The notes under the pieces: model-generated
Seen by the model: the letters and a program-made list of their open reading frames with translations, nothing else
Databases searched by the model: none
Told to the model about the DNA's origin: nothing
Shown here: piece after piece, positions 12,201 through 23,400 of the stretch
Layout of the letters: each line of letters begins with the position of its first letter
How positions within the stretch are numbered: position 1 is the stretch's first letter
Made by a program: the position numbers and the translations under genes
Origin: Nemopilema nomurai
Lineage: Eukaryota > Cnidaria > Scyphozoa > Rhizostomeae > Rhizostomatidae
DNA length: 64,000 nucleotides
Direction: 5' to 3'
NCBI GenBank assembly: GCA_003864495.1
Contig: ML133374.1
Coordinates: 310,001 to 374,000, forward strand

Positions 12201-15200
12201 TGCACCTTGCGTCTGCGTTGCGTCCTCGTTGCGTTCCCGTTGCGTCCCCGTTGCACCCTCGTTGCATTCCGGTTGCGTCCTCGTTGCGTTCCCGTTGCAT
12301 TCCTGTTGCATCCCCGCTCCTTACGACCGGCCTAAATGTTTTCGATTCACCGTCGATCGACAGGGACGCAACGCCTCTAAAATCCATTGCGAGCATTACT
12401 CGGAATTCAAATCAGAAATGGCTGCCACAAATAAATGTCACTGTGTTGCTGGCTCCCCTGACCGATAACGTACGGATACTTAGTCCGACATCGTAACTGT
12501 TCAATTAACACAAATCAATCCAAAATTCAGGCAAGAGTCCAGCGAAATGCTCTTTTAGGGGCATTCCTGCGCCCATATTCTTGACATCTGCTTCAACGGA
12601 GATTTTTCACTACGTTTAGCAAGGATATGCATGCATTCAATTTTGTGCTGAATTTTCATACGTTTACAATCACATTGCACACACTTTCTCTTTTCACAGC
12701 TATCCAGCGTCCCGGACTTTCGAAAGAAGATTAGAGCAATGGTGTTTCAGTGTTCATTTTATGATCGGGTGAACGCTATTTGCCAAGTGAGTTTGATTTT
12801 TTCTAGTTCTCTGCTCTTGATTAATATACTAAACGATTGTCTTATGAATTATCAAATGGACAGCAACTACTTCGATAATTCGTCATGACTTCTCCAGGCA
12901 AAGGGTGCCACGACATACCAAGGTTACCAAGGTTATTGTAACCAAGGCAAGCTGTTCTAGAACCAATGTGCTAAAACCTAAAGCGCAGAGGTGTTGAGGA
13001 GAAACTAGCCAGTTCTTGCAGCGCGAATGCCCTTCTTTCTTGCCTTATCTCCGGTTGATGCAGCGTAGATAAAATGCAATGTAGTAGAAAATTAGAAATC
13101 TCGTTTATGGCTTTGCATAATTAGTGACAATAGAATCTATTTCACCCTTTCTTCGTTTCCATTGTTTACAATATGTCGAGATTGGTAGAAAGCATCAGTG
13201 TCAAGAGTCTTGATTAGCATGGTGTCTGATAATGGTAATTCATTCAATATTTCAAAACATTGAAATAGATGTCACTCTAATTTGAAATTTTCAGCAAAGC
13301 CACGTGATCTGTAGTATAGATTTTGAACAACATCTTGTCGCTGCTTTGTAGAATCTTGAGATCGTGAGGGATGCTGCGAAGGAGGTCCGTCACAGCGGCA
13401 AACTGGAAACAGTTTTGTTGGTAATTCTTTGCAAATGCTTCGCTAATGATTTGCTTGCTTCTTAAACTCTGATTGCGCCAGCAAATGCCTTTTACTAAAC
13501 TATCTTCATTTCAACCAACCGTAGACTTGACTGCATTGAGTTGGTTTCACTGCCGTGGCCTAGGCATGAACTGCAATTAACGTAGCCATTGTCTTGTTCA
13601 GTGTTGTTATGATTTCAAAGAGCATAGAAGAAAATACAAAGAGTCAGTTCATTCCGGCTTTACTGAGACATCTACGCTTTCCATTTGGATGTTTACTAAA
13701 TTATTTTATTTTTCACATCTTTTGCTGAAACTCTTTTTTCATACGAAGAAGACCAATTTCATAAGAATAAAGCCAATTTCGCATCTTTTGTTTTCTGTTT
13801 TTCCAATTGGGTGGGAAAGTCGTTAACAAGAGGGCCATGAAGAACTGAGACTTTTGACGAAGCACCTTTGAACGCAACAGTTTTGTGTTAGCTTGTTTTT
13901 TATGTTTCTCTATAGTCAGTTCATCACTAAGACATCCTTTGCAACTTTTACGGTGGGTTTTGCCTATATACATTTTACGTTTTCTTTTCAGTACATCCTG
14001 TCTTTGGGACGAGTGATGAACAACAGTTCAACAGAAGCTTTCAATATTGACTTCCTTTCTTCAGTATGTTCCATTATTACAGACTTACATGTTCCCGCTG
14101 TAATACATTGCGCTACCCATAAGTCTTTGCGCTACACATTCGCGGTCAGCATGCCAATGAATTTCCTTGGCTCTCCGATAGATGCTTGCAAACCCGAATG
14201 TTGATTTCCTCAGTAAGAAAACTCACTGCTTGTATTTTGTCTAGGTATTGTGGAGTGACTGAGTATGGGTGCATTGCCAGACACTTTTACTTGCCTTGAA
14301 GTTTTTGTTGTTAAAGGTTTGGCCTAAGAAGTGCCATGTTGTACTGTAGCAGAGTTTGCTTAAAATAGTTAACAACCAAAGCAGGGCCGGATCCAGCATT
14401 ATAAGAAAGGGTGGTCATAGAGGTGACTTCTTTGGAAAATTGCGCAAAGTTTATATTGCGTGCCGAATACCCTAAAACAACTGGGGCTCTGGGATCTGTA
14501 AGCCCCCTCCCCCCCTCCCCAGCGGGTAGATGCGCTTTATGCAGATGGGTGAATGTCAATAATTCATCTCCTTGGCATTTTGATCACGAGCTCTTCAAGT
14601 GTTGTTTCACTTCGAATGCATTTTTTGCAGGCGTCTTGCTTCAAGTCGTCAGATGGCGACACAACCTTTCTCATGTACCTCATACAGAAGCTGATAGTCA
14701 ACGATCCCGAGGCTCTCCAAATAGCGGAGGAGCTTCCGACACTTCAGCAAGCAGTCAAGGGTATGTTGGACCATTTAATTGCTGTCCCTGTTACCCCGGA
14801 ATGGTAGGGAATGGCTCTAGATGCTTTAAGATGGCATGAGATCTTTTGCTGTTCGGCTATTCTGTTCACTTCCTGCTCACCAATGTTGGTTGATTATGAT
14901 TCACTGTCCATAACCGATATTAACATGGCATTAGACAGTATTCGCTTCAAACTCACCATCAACTAAGTTTTCGAAATTTGTGTACGTGACGTAAGATAAG
15001 ACCCTGTTTTCACTTTTTTAGTTTCCTTGAACGACATTGATAGAGACTCTACAGAGCTGGCGGTCGAGTACGGGGTGAGTCGTAAAGCCACTTCACCATC
15101 CCATTTTCTGCTAAAAGAATTGGCTAAAGAGTCACACATTGGTGATTGCACTTTAACCACAAGGTTCAGCACCAAATGTATGTGTCTCATAGTGTATAAA

Positions 15201-17667
15201 CACAGTGAATTTCTGATTTGAATTAATTTAATTCCCTTATTCAAATTCAAACTCGTATTTGTATTTATTGAATGCTTAATAGTGTACCTTGTAATTGTTT
15301 AACCTGGTATGAATGCTTGAATGCTTAACCTTGTAATTGTTTCTGTTTAAAGTTTCATTTCTGGTTTTCATTTCAGTCCCTTGCTTTGGAGTTGGATGCA
15401 ATTGTTGAACAGAGCGAAACATTCAAGGTACCAACCAACTTAGTTTTGTTTTCAAAGGCTTTTGAACGTAGAAATCAATATCACAATGTAGGCCAATGCG
15501 TGACTTCACCGTACTAAATTTGCTTTTTCTGTGACTATAGGAGTTTCTCAGACAAGGGAAGTTCGACTTGAATCATTTGAAGCGCAAGCGGCGTCAAGTT
15601 CAGCAGGACTTGAAAGACCTCATAGCGTACCTTGGGGCCGACCCGGACAGACCCAAGCCAATGGAGGTCTTCTCAACACTGAGTCAGTTTATCAAGGATC
15701 TTACGACTGCTAATGAGAATTTGTCAAAGAAAGCTCTGTCCAGGAAGAATAGCTCACGTGCCATGATGCGGTCCATATCGGCGCCTAGTTTCAAGCGAAC
15801 GAGTCGCAACTCGAGTTTTCGAGGAAGTCGCAATTCAAGCGCCAAAAGTAGTCGTAATTCCAGCGCAAGAAGCAGCTTTAGAAGGGTCAGTCGCAGTATC
15901 AGCATTGCTAGCAGTGCGTCTGACGTCACACACGAAAGCCAAGATGGTATTCGTTTTGTTGCGCAGAATTCTCGTGGGTCATCACGGGATAGATCTTCAG
16001 AGAATATCACCATTCGTAATGAAAGGACTGTGGAAAACCCTGGTCCAAAATCATGCAGCGTTGAAAGAACAATCGAGAATCCTCATTTGAAGTCACCGAA
16101 AACCGAAGACGAGGGATATGGGACTGGTAGCCGTTCCCTAACTCCAAAAACAAAGCAGCTTTTAAGGTCGGAGCTAAAGAAGCTTAGAAAGGACAGACCG
16201 ATGGAGCCGGATCTTTCTAAATATAGGGATATGATGAATGAAATAAAAAACGAAGTAGGAAAGAAAAACATTCCTCTAGAAGATTGTGCGAAAAAAGAAA
16301 GCCCGTCAGCGTATAAGCATCAAAGCTTTGAATCGAAAGGACAAGAAAAAAGGAGGAGTGTTTTGTTATCTCCTGTTAGAGAAAGTTCTTCTGTGCAAAA
16401 GGCATTACAGCCAACATGTTTGAGTTTTGGTGGAGCTTTAAATGACTCAGACGCTAACAATAGCGTCAGGAGAGATGCTTTTGTGGGTACGCCTGCGATT
16501 GAAAAGAGTCTAAATGACAAAGAATCGAATGCCTATCATCTAAATGGCAGATACGAAGAAATGAAGAAACAGAGAGATAACGAGTTTCTGAATACCAATG
16601 CGAAGCTGGAGAAGACTGGGTTACAGAGGTTCAACAGAGATGTGCATCGGGATGGTTATGGGATACGAAAAGAATTGGGGAGAAAGATTTCAGAAAGGGA
16701 GGAAATCCCTAGAAGTGGTGAACAGGCCCGAAGAGGTGAACCGAAAGAATCAAACGAGCAAGAGGTTGCCAAAGAGAGGAGTAAAGATCTGAAAACGTTG
16801 CGATGCAGGATGAAGATACAAGGTGGCAAACAGTGCTATGTTGATACAGAAAAAGAATATATGTCAAAAGAAAACGGCGGGAAATCAGACACAATGTTGC
16901 GAAGAATCACTACTGACGATATGACGAAACGAGATAGGCCTTTCCAATTGGACGAGCCGGATATGAAAGCGAACACACAGTTGATACTGAGCCGGACCAG
17001 TACGGTTTCTAAAGGGCAAGCGCTAAGAGAAGTTGGGAAATGTTCTGGAACACAAGTGAATGGAAAAGCAGACGAGGGGAAAACAAAGACACGTGTCGAG
17101 AGAGAGGATGTAGCGAAGATGAAAAGAAATCAAGGGAGCACTTCAGACCGTAGCAACTCGAATTCAAAAGACAAAACAAGCAGCACAAAGGATGGAAGCC
17201 ATAACGAAACGAAGAGTTTTGTCCGCGGTGGGACACGGAGCTCGTTAACAAAGTCCAGAGGTTCATTTCGGAACTCATTTAGATCAGACAGAGGCGTAAA
17301 GAAGGTTAGCGTGAAAGCTATGTCCGCGAAAGATGTCCACAAATTGGTGGCAAGAACCCAGTCGGAGTCACACGCTGGCGATTCAGCGTCGCAGCGAAGG
17401 CGCACAAAGTCTGAAGGGCTCCAAGCGGTGATATTGAAACCAGGGTATATCGCTAAGAGCCTGCCACTGACTATTGAATTAGGAAACACAGAGGTCAGTA
17501 ACAACAACGGAAAAGTGCAAAAAACTGGAAAAGCTGCAGACAGTGGTAAAGACTTTGTTGTAATGGACGACGTTATGGATAGAGAGAAAGGACCCGTCTT
17601 GCGAAGGACAAAGTCCGCCATGATAAGTAGGAATATTCGAGAAGCAAAAATTGTATTTTTTCTTTAA
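6206..17667 (+). CDS. Formin: FH1-FH2 protein with long basic Ser-rich tail (FHDC1-like architecture)
   Basis: Twelve exons join with consistent phase: 6206-6517, 7207-7303, 7961-8029, 8326-8453, 8854-8940, 12700-12786, 13352-13420, 13992-14063, 14631-14760, 15022-15074, 15377-15427 and 15541-17667, about 1,093 residues. Formins nucleate and elongate unbranched actin filaments: FH1 prolines recruit profilin-actin and the FH2 dimer caps the barbed end. Here FH1 is one run of nine prolines (about residues 60-68). FH2 spans about 86-445, with KKLSW..TVWEK at its start, then the knob/coil helices, FNIDFL, the NDPEAL helix and a long coiled segment. No N-terminal GTPase-binding/DID region exists, as in FHDC1, but the subfamily is uncertain. 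The tail (446-1093) is rich in SRNSS repeats and RRTKS sites. A second ATG at 6254 could be the start. The intron after exon 5 is 3.8 kb. Confidence 0.9.
10334..10552 (+). CDS. Possible small single-span membrane protein inside the formin intron
   Basis: This is an uninterrupted 72-codon frame starting with ATG. Residues 1-26 form a strongly hydrophobic stretch typical of a signal anchor, followed by a polar helix with LSAYQRSLLSFHDHELY. It lies in the 3.8-kb fifth intron of the formin gene, on the same strand. No splice site, promoter or polyadenylation signal supports it. It could be an unlinked nested gene, an alternative exon or chance; the hydrophobic-then-charged layout is the only positive evidence. 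Confidence 0.3.
   Translation: MLFTVVICVLTVLGFVVFVGVVHVLCQRVADDMQRLSAYQRSLLSFHDHELYLSRLSECDNSYLAVSKLVIF
12207..12318. repeat. Imperfect GTTGC-rich minisatellite
   Basis: About ten diverged copies of an 11-base unit (GTTGCGTCCCC and variants) lie in the fifth formin intron. Open frames on both strands across it are repeat artefacts. Confidence 0.85.
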
Positions 17668-18109
17668 ATTGCTTCTTAATTGCCACAGATTGCATGATTT
17701 TGCCATGAGGTTTTTAATCATAACTCGCATCCACAATTTAAACTTTTCAGTGAACGTCAGGTATCATTGTAGATGGATATCAATGATGCTTTTCCTTTTG
17801 GAATTGGTGCTGAATGGTAGATTTCTAATACAGTTTTTGCTGCATTAATTTTGGAAATACTCGCCCAAGCATTTGTGAGTTGGAGAAGCTGAGAGCTTTG
17901 TAAACCGAAGTTTTGCTCGTCGTTTAACGATTTTTTCTTTTGGAAAATCTGCTACAGTTTATTTAATCGGCACAATTTCACGGCATTTTATTGACGCCGA
18001 GTTTCTTTTGGTTCAAATGCTTTGGGTCAAGTTTTGCGCCTTTGAAATGCCAGTGCAGTAGTAGCTTTGGTTGCTCTTGTACCCCTGTTTGCCAGCGCTG
18101 GCTTACCTA

Positions 18110-18279
18110 AAACGCACAGGGCGCCTTGGAGCCAAATGATGTGAAACGCACAGGGCGCCTTGGAGCCAGATGATGTGAAACGCACAGGGCGCCTTGGAGC
18201 CAGATGATGTGAAACGCACAGGGCGCCTTGGAGCCAGATGATGTGAAACGCACAGGGCGCCTTGGAGCCAAATGATGAG
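18110..18279. repeat. 34-bp minisatellite, five copies
   Basis: The unit begins AAACGCACAGGGCGCC and is 34 bases long. Five copies run head to tail, differing only at one A/G position and in the last two bases. No spacers separate them, so it is not a CRISPR array. Confidence 0.95.
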
Positions 18280-20100
18280 TGCCTTCAAATCATTGGCAAT
18301 CAAAACGACAATATAGTTTTAGCTTTTTTGAAACATGCGATTCCATCATTAAAAGTTCTTGTGTCTCGAAGCTCGAGTAGAATAACGGGAAGCCTAACTT
18401 TGGTACGACGCCATTTCACACTAACATGAGTTTGATGTATGCATCACGTCTTTCATAAGTTCAATGCTTCCCGTGTGATTTCAAGAATCGTGAAGGGATT
18501 GAGTAACACTTTGCAACAGTTGAATCCTGGACAACCTTTAATTCTATTGACTGAAAGAAAATATTATTAGAGAAAATGTGATTTAAGGTTACGGTAAACG
18601 TTTTCTGGATTAAAACATCGATTTTAAGTTTTTTTAACATTCAAATAACTTTCATTACACACAATGACACCAAATTTTAAAACCACCAGAAATTTTGGAA
18701 CAATCTGTAGAAAATAGTCATTGCTCCGTAAAGATAGAGGGCGTGTGCCCCTTACGCTTAATCAAATTGACTTATAGCATAACGTCAAAGGACAGCCAGA
18801 AGGTAGGCTCTTCTATGCGCCTCAGAGTCTATCAAATTAGCCAGTAATATGCATGAAACGATTTGGCTTTTGACCTTCTGATTGAAGTAATAGGAAGCCT
18901 TGTAGAATTATATTTGGCAATGATCTAGAGTAATTGAAATCATTCGAATATTGAAGTAAACGACTTTAAAGGTCTTCGTCATTGAAAATGTTTTTAGTTT
19001 ATTGAATTTGACACCAGAAATGCCAGAAGAAAATGTTTCAAGTGGGTTAAGGACTCTGGGGCACGAATTGTCAAGTTTGAATTTGGAATGTTGGCAGGAG
19101 TGGGAAATATGGCACAGTGAAAATGGGTGCAATATTTGTAACGATATTTCAGATTAATATTGAAACAAATTCCATATTCCTAGGCTATAATTGTTAATGT
19201 TAGACATTGTTTTGTTCCATGTTTATCATTTTCAAAGGAAACTTCCAGTTTGACAATACCAGGTTGAAACAAATCCAATCTTGCTTTAAGAGATGTTGGA
19301 TGCTAGACGGCTAGCCCATTGTTATCATATTCGACGCCTTGTAGCAAATACTTCTTTCCGCAGCATCCGAATGAATGTACTTTTAAATGACATACAATCG
19401 CATATATACACTATACCTATGTATCAATTTGGCTTTTGGCTAAATTAATGATGACAATGACTTTTGTTAGGATTGGTTGGTGCCATTGGTAGATTTTCTT
19501 GCACAACTGTTTTGGCTTCTTTGACTTTATCTGAAATGTTTTCATGTTCATTCTTTATTGTCAATTTTCCTTATCATAAACTCTCAGTTTGATGGATACT
19601 GGTCAGTCATACGTCGGTACCAGATCTAGCTTTTCGTGCAAACGGGCTTTTTAAACGGATACGTGAGTGGGTAGAAGCAAATAGTGATGGAATATCTATT
19701 TATGAAATTTTTCGTTTCTCTAGCAGTGCAGGGAGGTACAACCCACTCTTACCTATTCTGATCCATTTAATTATGAAAAGGTGAGTTGTGACAAGTGAAT
19801 GATAGCAGAAAACTGAGTTCTCTCCACAATCCTGTAAAGTGGCTGAAATGTCCTTAGCACCACTACACACCGAACATTTAGTTTTACTGAATTGTTCAAA
19901 AAACTTTTCATCTAGATTCAAAATTTAAAATTTCCTCTATCTAGAGATGTGATGTTAATTGGACCCAACCACATGTAAGGCTACCACAGACCTGCAAATG
20001 TAGGGAGTGTAATTTAGCATTTTTCTATTTTTCACAACAGCTGCTGTTACTTCATCGCGGTCGAAGAAAAATTAACACAAGTTATCAAACAACCCTTAAA

Positions 20101-20194
20101 TAAGAGTTTCGTAGCATAACATGAGTTTCGTAAAAATAAGCGTTTCGTAGCATAACATGAGTTTCGTAAAAATAAGAGTTTCGTAGCATAACAT
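20101..20194. repeat. 36-bp tandem repeat, about 2.6 copies
   Basis: The 36-base unit contains GAGTTTCGTAGCATAACATG followed by a shorter GAGTTTCGTAAAAA half. Copies are near-identical, about 240 bases upstream of the MLLE gene start codon. Confidence 0.9.
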
Positions 20195-20429
20195 GGATAA
20201 CCTGCAAACACGGACTGCGTTGCCAAAGTTCGACTTCATTCGATTGGATTGTGAGAAGTGGTGGGTTATGGTCGCCAACGAGGCTGCCTGAAAACGTGGC
20301 TATTAATGGTGGCGATTTTTTAAAGCTGGTCATCAACACAAAGGCGATAAAGTATTATTATACACTGTTTTTTGTGTGATTATGTATTTCTACTTAATGC
20401 GTGGCGGCAATGTTTGAGCGGCATTCGAT

Positions 20430-23400
20430 ATGGGAGCTGGCTCATCCCATTTAGACAAGGTGGGGGACGAGGTGTTCAGATTGGCAGAGGAACTTTTAGC
20501 AACTGATGATGCCGACACATTGGAAAGGGTTACCGGCATAGTTGTATCTGGATCGAGTTTGGAAGAGCTGCAGTTCCTGCTCAAAGAAGACCGAAAGAAG
20601 TTGGAGAGCAGGCTTAAAGAAGCTGCCTGTTTGGTCGAAAAAGGCGAGGGCTCAGTTGGCACAAACAGTGGCATATGCCTGAAATTGGGGGTTAAGAATT
20701 CTAAGGAAGATGGCGGTAGAAGAGAAACAAAACAATTTGATTTGCTGAAAAGGAAAGAGGAGCTTGTAGCACAGCTTCATCGTACCAGGCCTGGCTTGGA
20801 CGCCCAGAAAGTATCAAGTGAATTACTCAAGCTCAGTGAAGGGGACCTCGGACGTATTTTGTCCAGCACCACTGAATTTGAGAGCTTTGTCACATTTCTT
20901 TCTGCTGAGGACGAATTTGAAGATTTAAAAGTGGGTCCAACATCAGAAGTGTTAGATTCAAAGGAGCTGCTTGAGAAGTAAGCTGCATTCACAAGATTAT
21001 TGCACATCCCAGTATTTTTACAGTGAGACTATTAAACTTAAATGATAGCAGTAATGATGCTGCTCCCTCTCTAAATTCAATCCACAATAGAGGTTACAAA
21101 GAAGTTTCTGATGCTAAAGTTTACAAAACAGTGCAGTGGTTGATTGCCCATGACCATTTCTACATTAAGACCCATTTGGACCCCAATCCAGTTTTCTAAT
21201 AATCCATTATTCAAAACACTGTTAATTATTTTATTCAAATCCATTAACACCATTTGAACAATACATCATTCAAATCAGATTTGCACATAGCACATTTATT
21301 CAGCAACGAAATCCATGCTTTGGGACAAGGGGAAGAGGAGAGTTGTAGGATTAGTCATCAGGCTAGAATAGGAAACCCAAAATTTTGGAGACTGGAGTTC
21401 TGCTGAAGCTTGAAATTGCCACAGTTTTTATCTTATAAAAATGTATGAGACTAATTTCTTCAAGTTATGGGGCTGTGGGGTACCATATTGTGTATTATGA
21501 TAACATGATCTGTAACAAAATACTGAGGTCTGTTAACAATATTTATACTTCAAATGCACACCAGAACCTCCTTTGTTCTGTTAAAGTTCTCCACATATCA
21601 GAATAATAAGTCAAAGCTAATTTTTTAAAAGCCTTGATCATTTATATATTTTTCTAGATTTTAAAGTATCACTCATTGAAATTGCCAAATTTTGTTGGTG
21701 CTGACTGATAGCTTGAAATTGCCAAATTTCAAAGGACTGATAGCTATTGTACAACACAATAAAAGGCGATTAAATCAGCAAAAATATGACAATGAATGAT
21801 TTGATTCACCACTGAATATAAATGTTTCATGGTCTGGAGATTTTTTCAGGGATTTTGACAATTAGTACATTAAGATATGAAAGCCTTTTTGGTATGATCA
21901 AGTATATAATCAAGCACATGTCAAAAAATTTGGATTGGCTTCAATTCTGTTTGTGTGCTAGCCATATCGAATAAAGAAAAGTCAATAGAATTAAAATTTC
22001 TATTTTATGTTGTTTGCTGTTACTACATTGTTTGCGTGAGTTATGCCTTGTAACTGTTACCGTAAATCCTCAAATTGGCCCCCCTCGAAACCCCCCCCCT
22101 CCAATAAGCCCCCATCCAAAAATATCACAAATAAATAAGCCCCCAGGGGGCTAATTCGAGGATTTACGGTATATGTATTTTACTGATTTGCCTACTTTGT
22201 TTACTGCAGACTCAAGCAAGAGCAATTAGACAAGTTTTCAAAGCAGGAGATAAATGATGAAGATGTTACTACAATAATTGGAAATCACCTGTACAAAAGA
22301 GTTTCTCTGCTACATCCATCAAAGGCTGAGTTAATCACTGGAATCCTAATGCAACAAGATAAAGATACAATCCTGCAACTCCTCATTTCTGCACCTGTAT
22401 TACACCAAAACATTGCATCTGTTATTAGCGAGTTGAAGGTTTGCAAGAAGCTCAACCATAAGTAAGGCTTTTATCATATTTCTGCTCAACTTTGTTTCTG
22501 TAGCACAAGATATCACCAAACATCTGTATCAAAAATGACATGCTACACCCCAAGATGTATCAAAAGCCCACCAGCAATGTTGATGTCCACAACCTTAGGG
22601 ACAACATCTATATACAACTAGGGAGGTGACAATCATTGTATTTATTTTAATATTTTCAACAGTTGTTCAATTTGTTCAAGCTGTGCTGTAATTTCTCAGT
22701 AGTTCAGAGTCAACAAATTTGGAAATTATGTTTTTAACAACTGCTTTAACAAAAAAGCAAGAATCCATGTAGTTTACTTTGAGTGGAAGCAACCTGCCAT
22801 TGCAGAAATGTAGAACTAAGTTTTATTTTTGGACACTATTTGTTGTCTTTCATTTTTGGAAAAACAAAGTATCCACCATTTATTGGTGTAGTAATTTGGC
22901 CTTGGTCTGGTGTCTTACAAGCGAGATCAAGTCTAGCAAAGGAAAGAGAGACAGATGAACCAAAGCTTGAATGTCTATGTGACAGACGTCTTCGTTCCAG
23001 CATCCAAGTGTCTTTTGGAAAGTTGACACAAGTTGTTTTCCAGTGTGCCTCATTTGAAGAAGGCTGTTGGCATACCATGTATGTCTTCTCTTTGAATAGG
23101 TCCTCTTCACCAAGCTCCTCATTTTGTTCATCTTGGCTCTGCAGATGTGCCACTGGCAGCGATATTTGAATTTGTGGGCCCTTCTTTTCTAGGAAGCTTC
23201 CCTTTTTCTGAGTTTCCAGGTGACTTGTACTTGACTTTGGTATGCTGGTATTCTCCCCAACAGTCTCTGTCAAGAACATTAAACAGTTGTATGTTGTCCA
23301 CGAAGTTCTTCATGATTTCATAACATATCAAAGTTTATTTTTACACTGAAATCTTTTTCCTATGATGGTTTTAAATGCTAGTTCACACAAAATGAGTTAA

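Larger units (their letters stand above)
17668..20429. other. Intergenic region between formin and MLLE gene
   Basis: No exon is supported in these 2.8 kb. They hold two minisatellites, listed separately at 18110-18279 and 20101-20194. The rest is AT-rich sequence with no recognisable element. No consensus polyadenylation signal was seen close to the formin stop. Confidence 0.6.

Noticed and set aside
14411..14839. 142-codon plus frame across formin exon 9
   Set aside because: It is in a different phase from the FH2 reading frame and crosses intron sequence.
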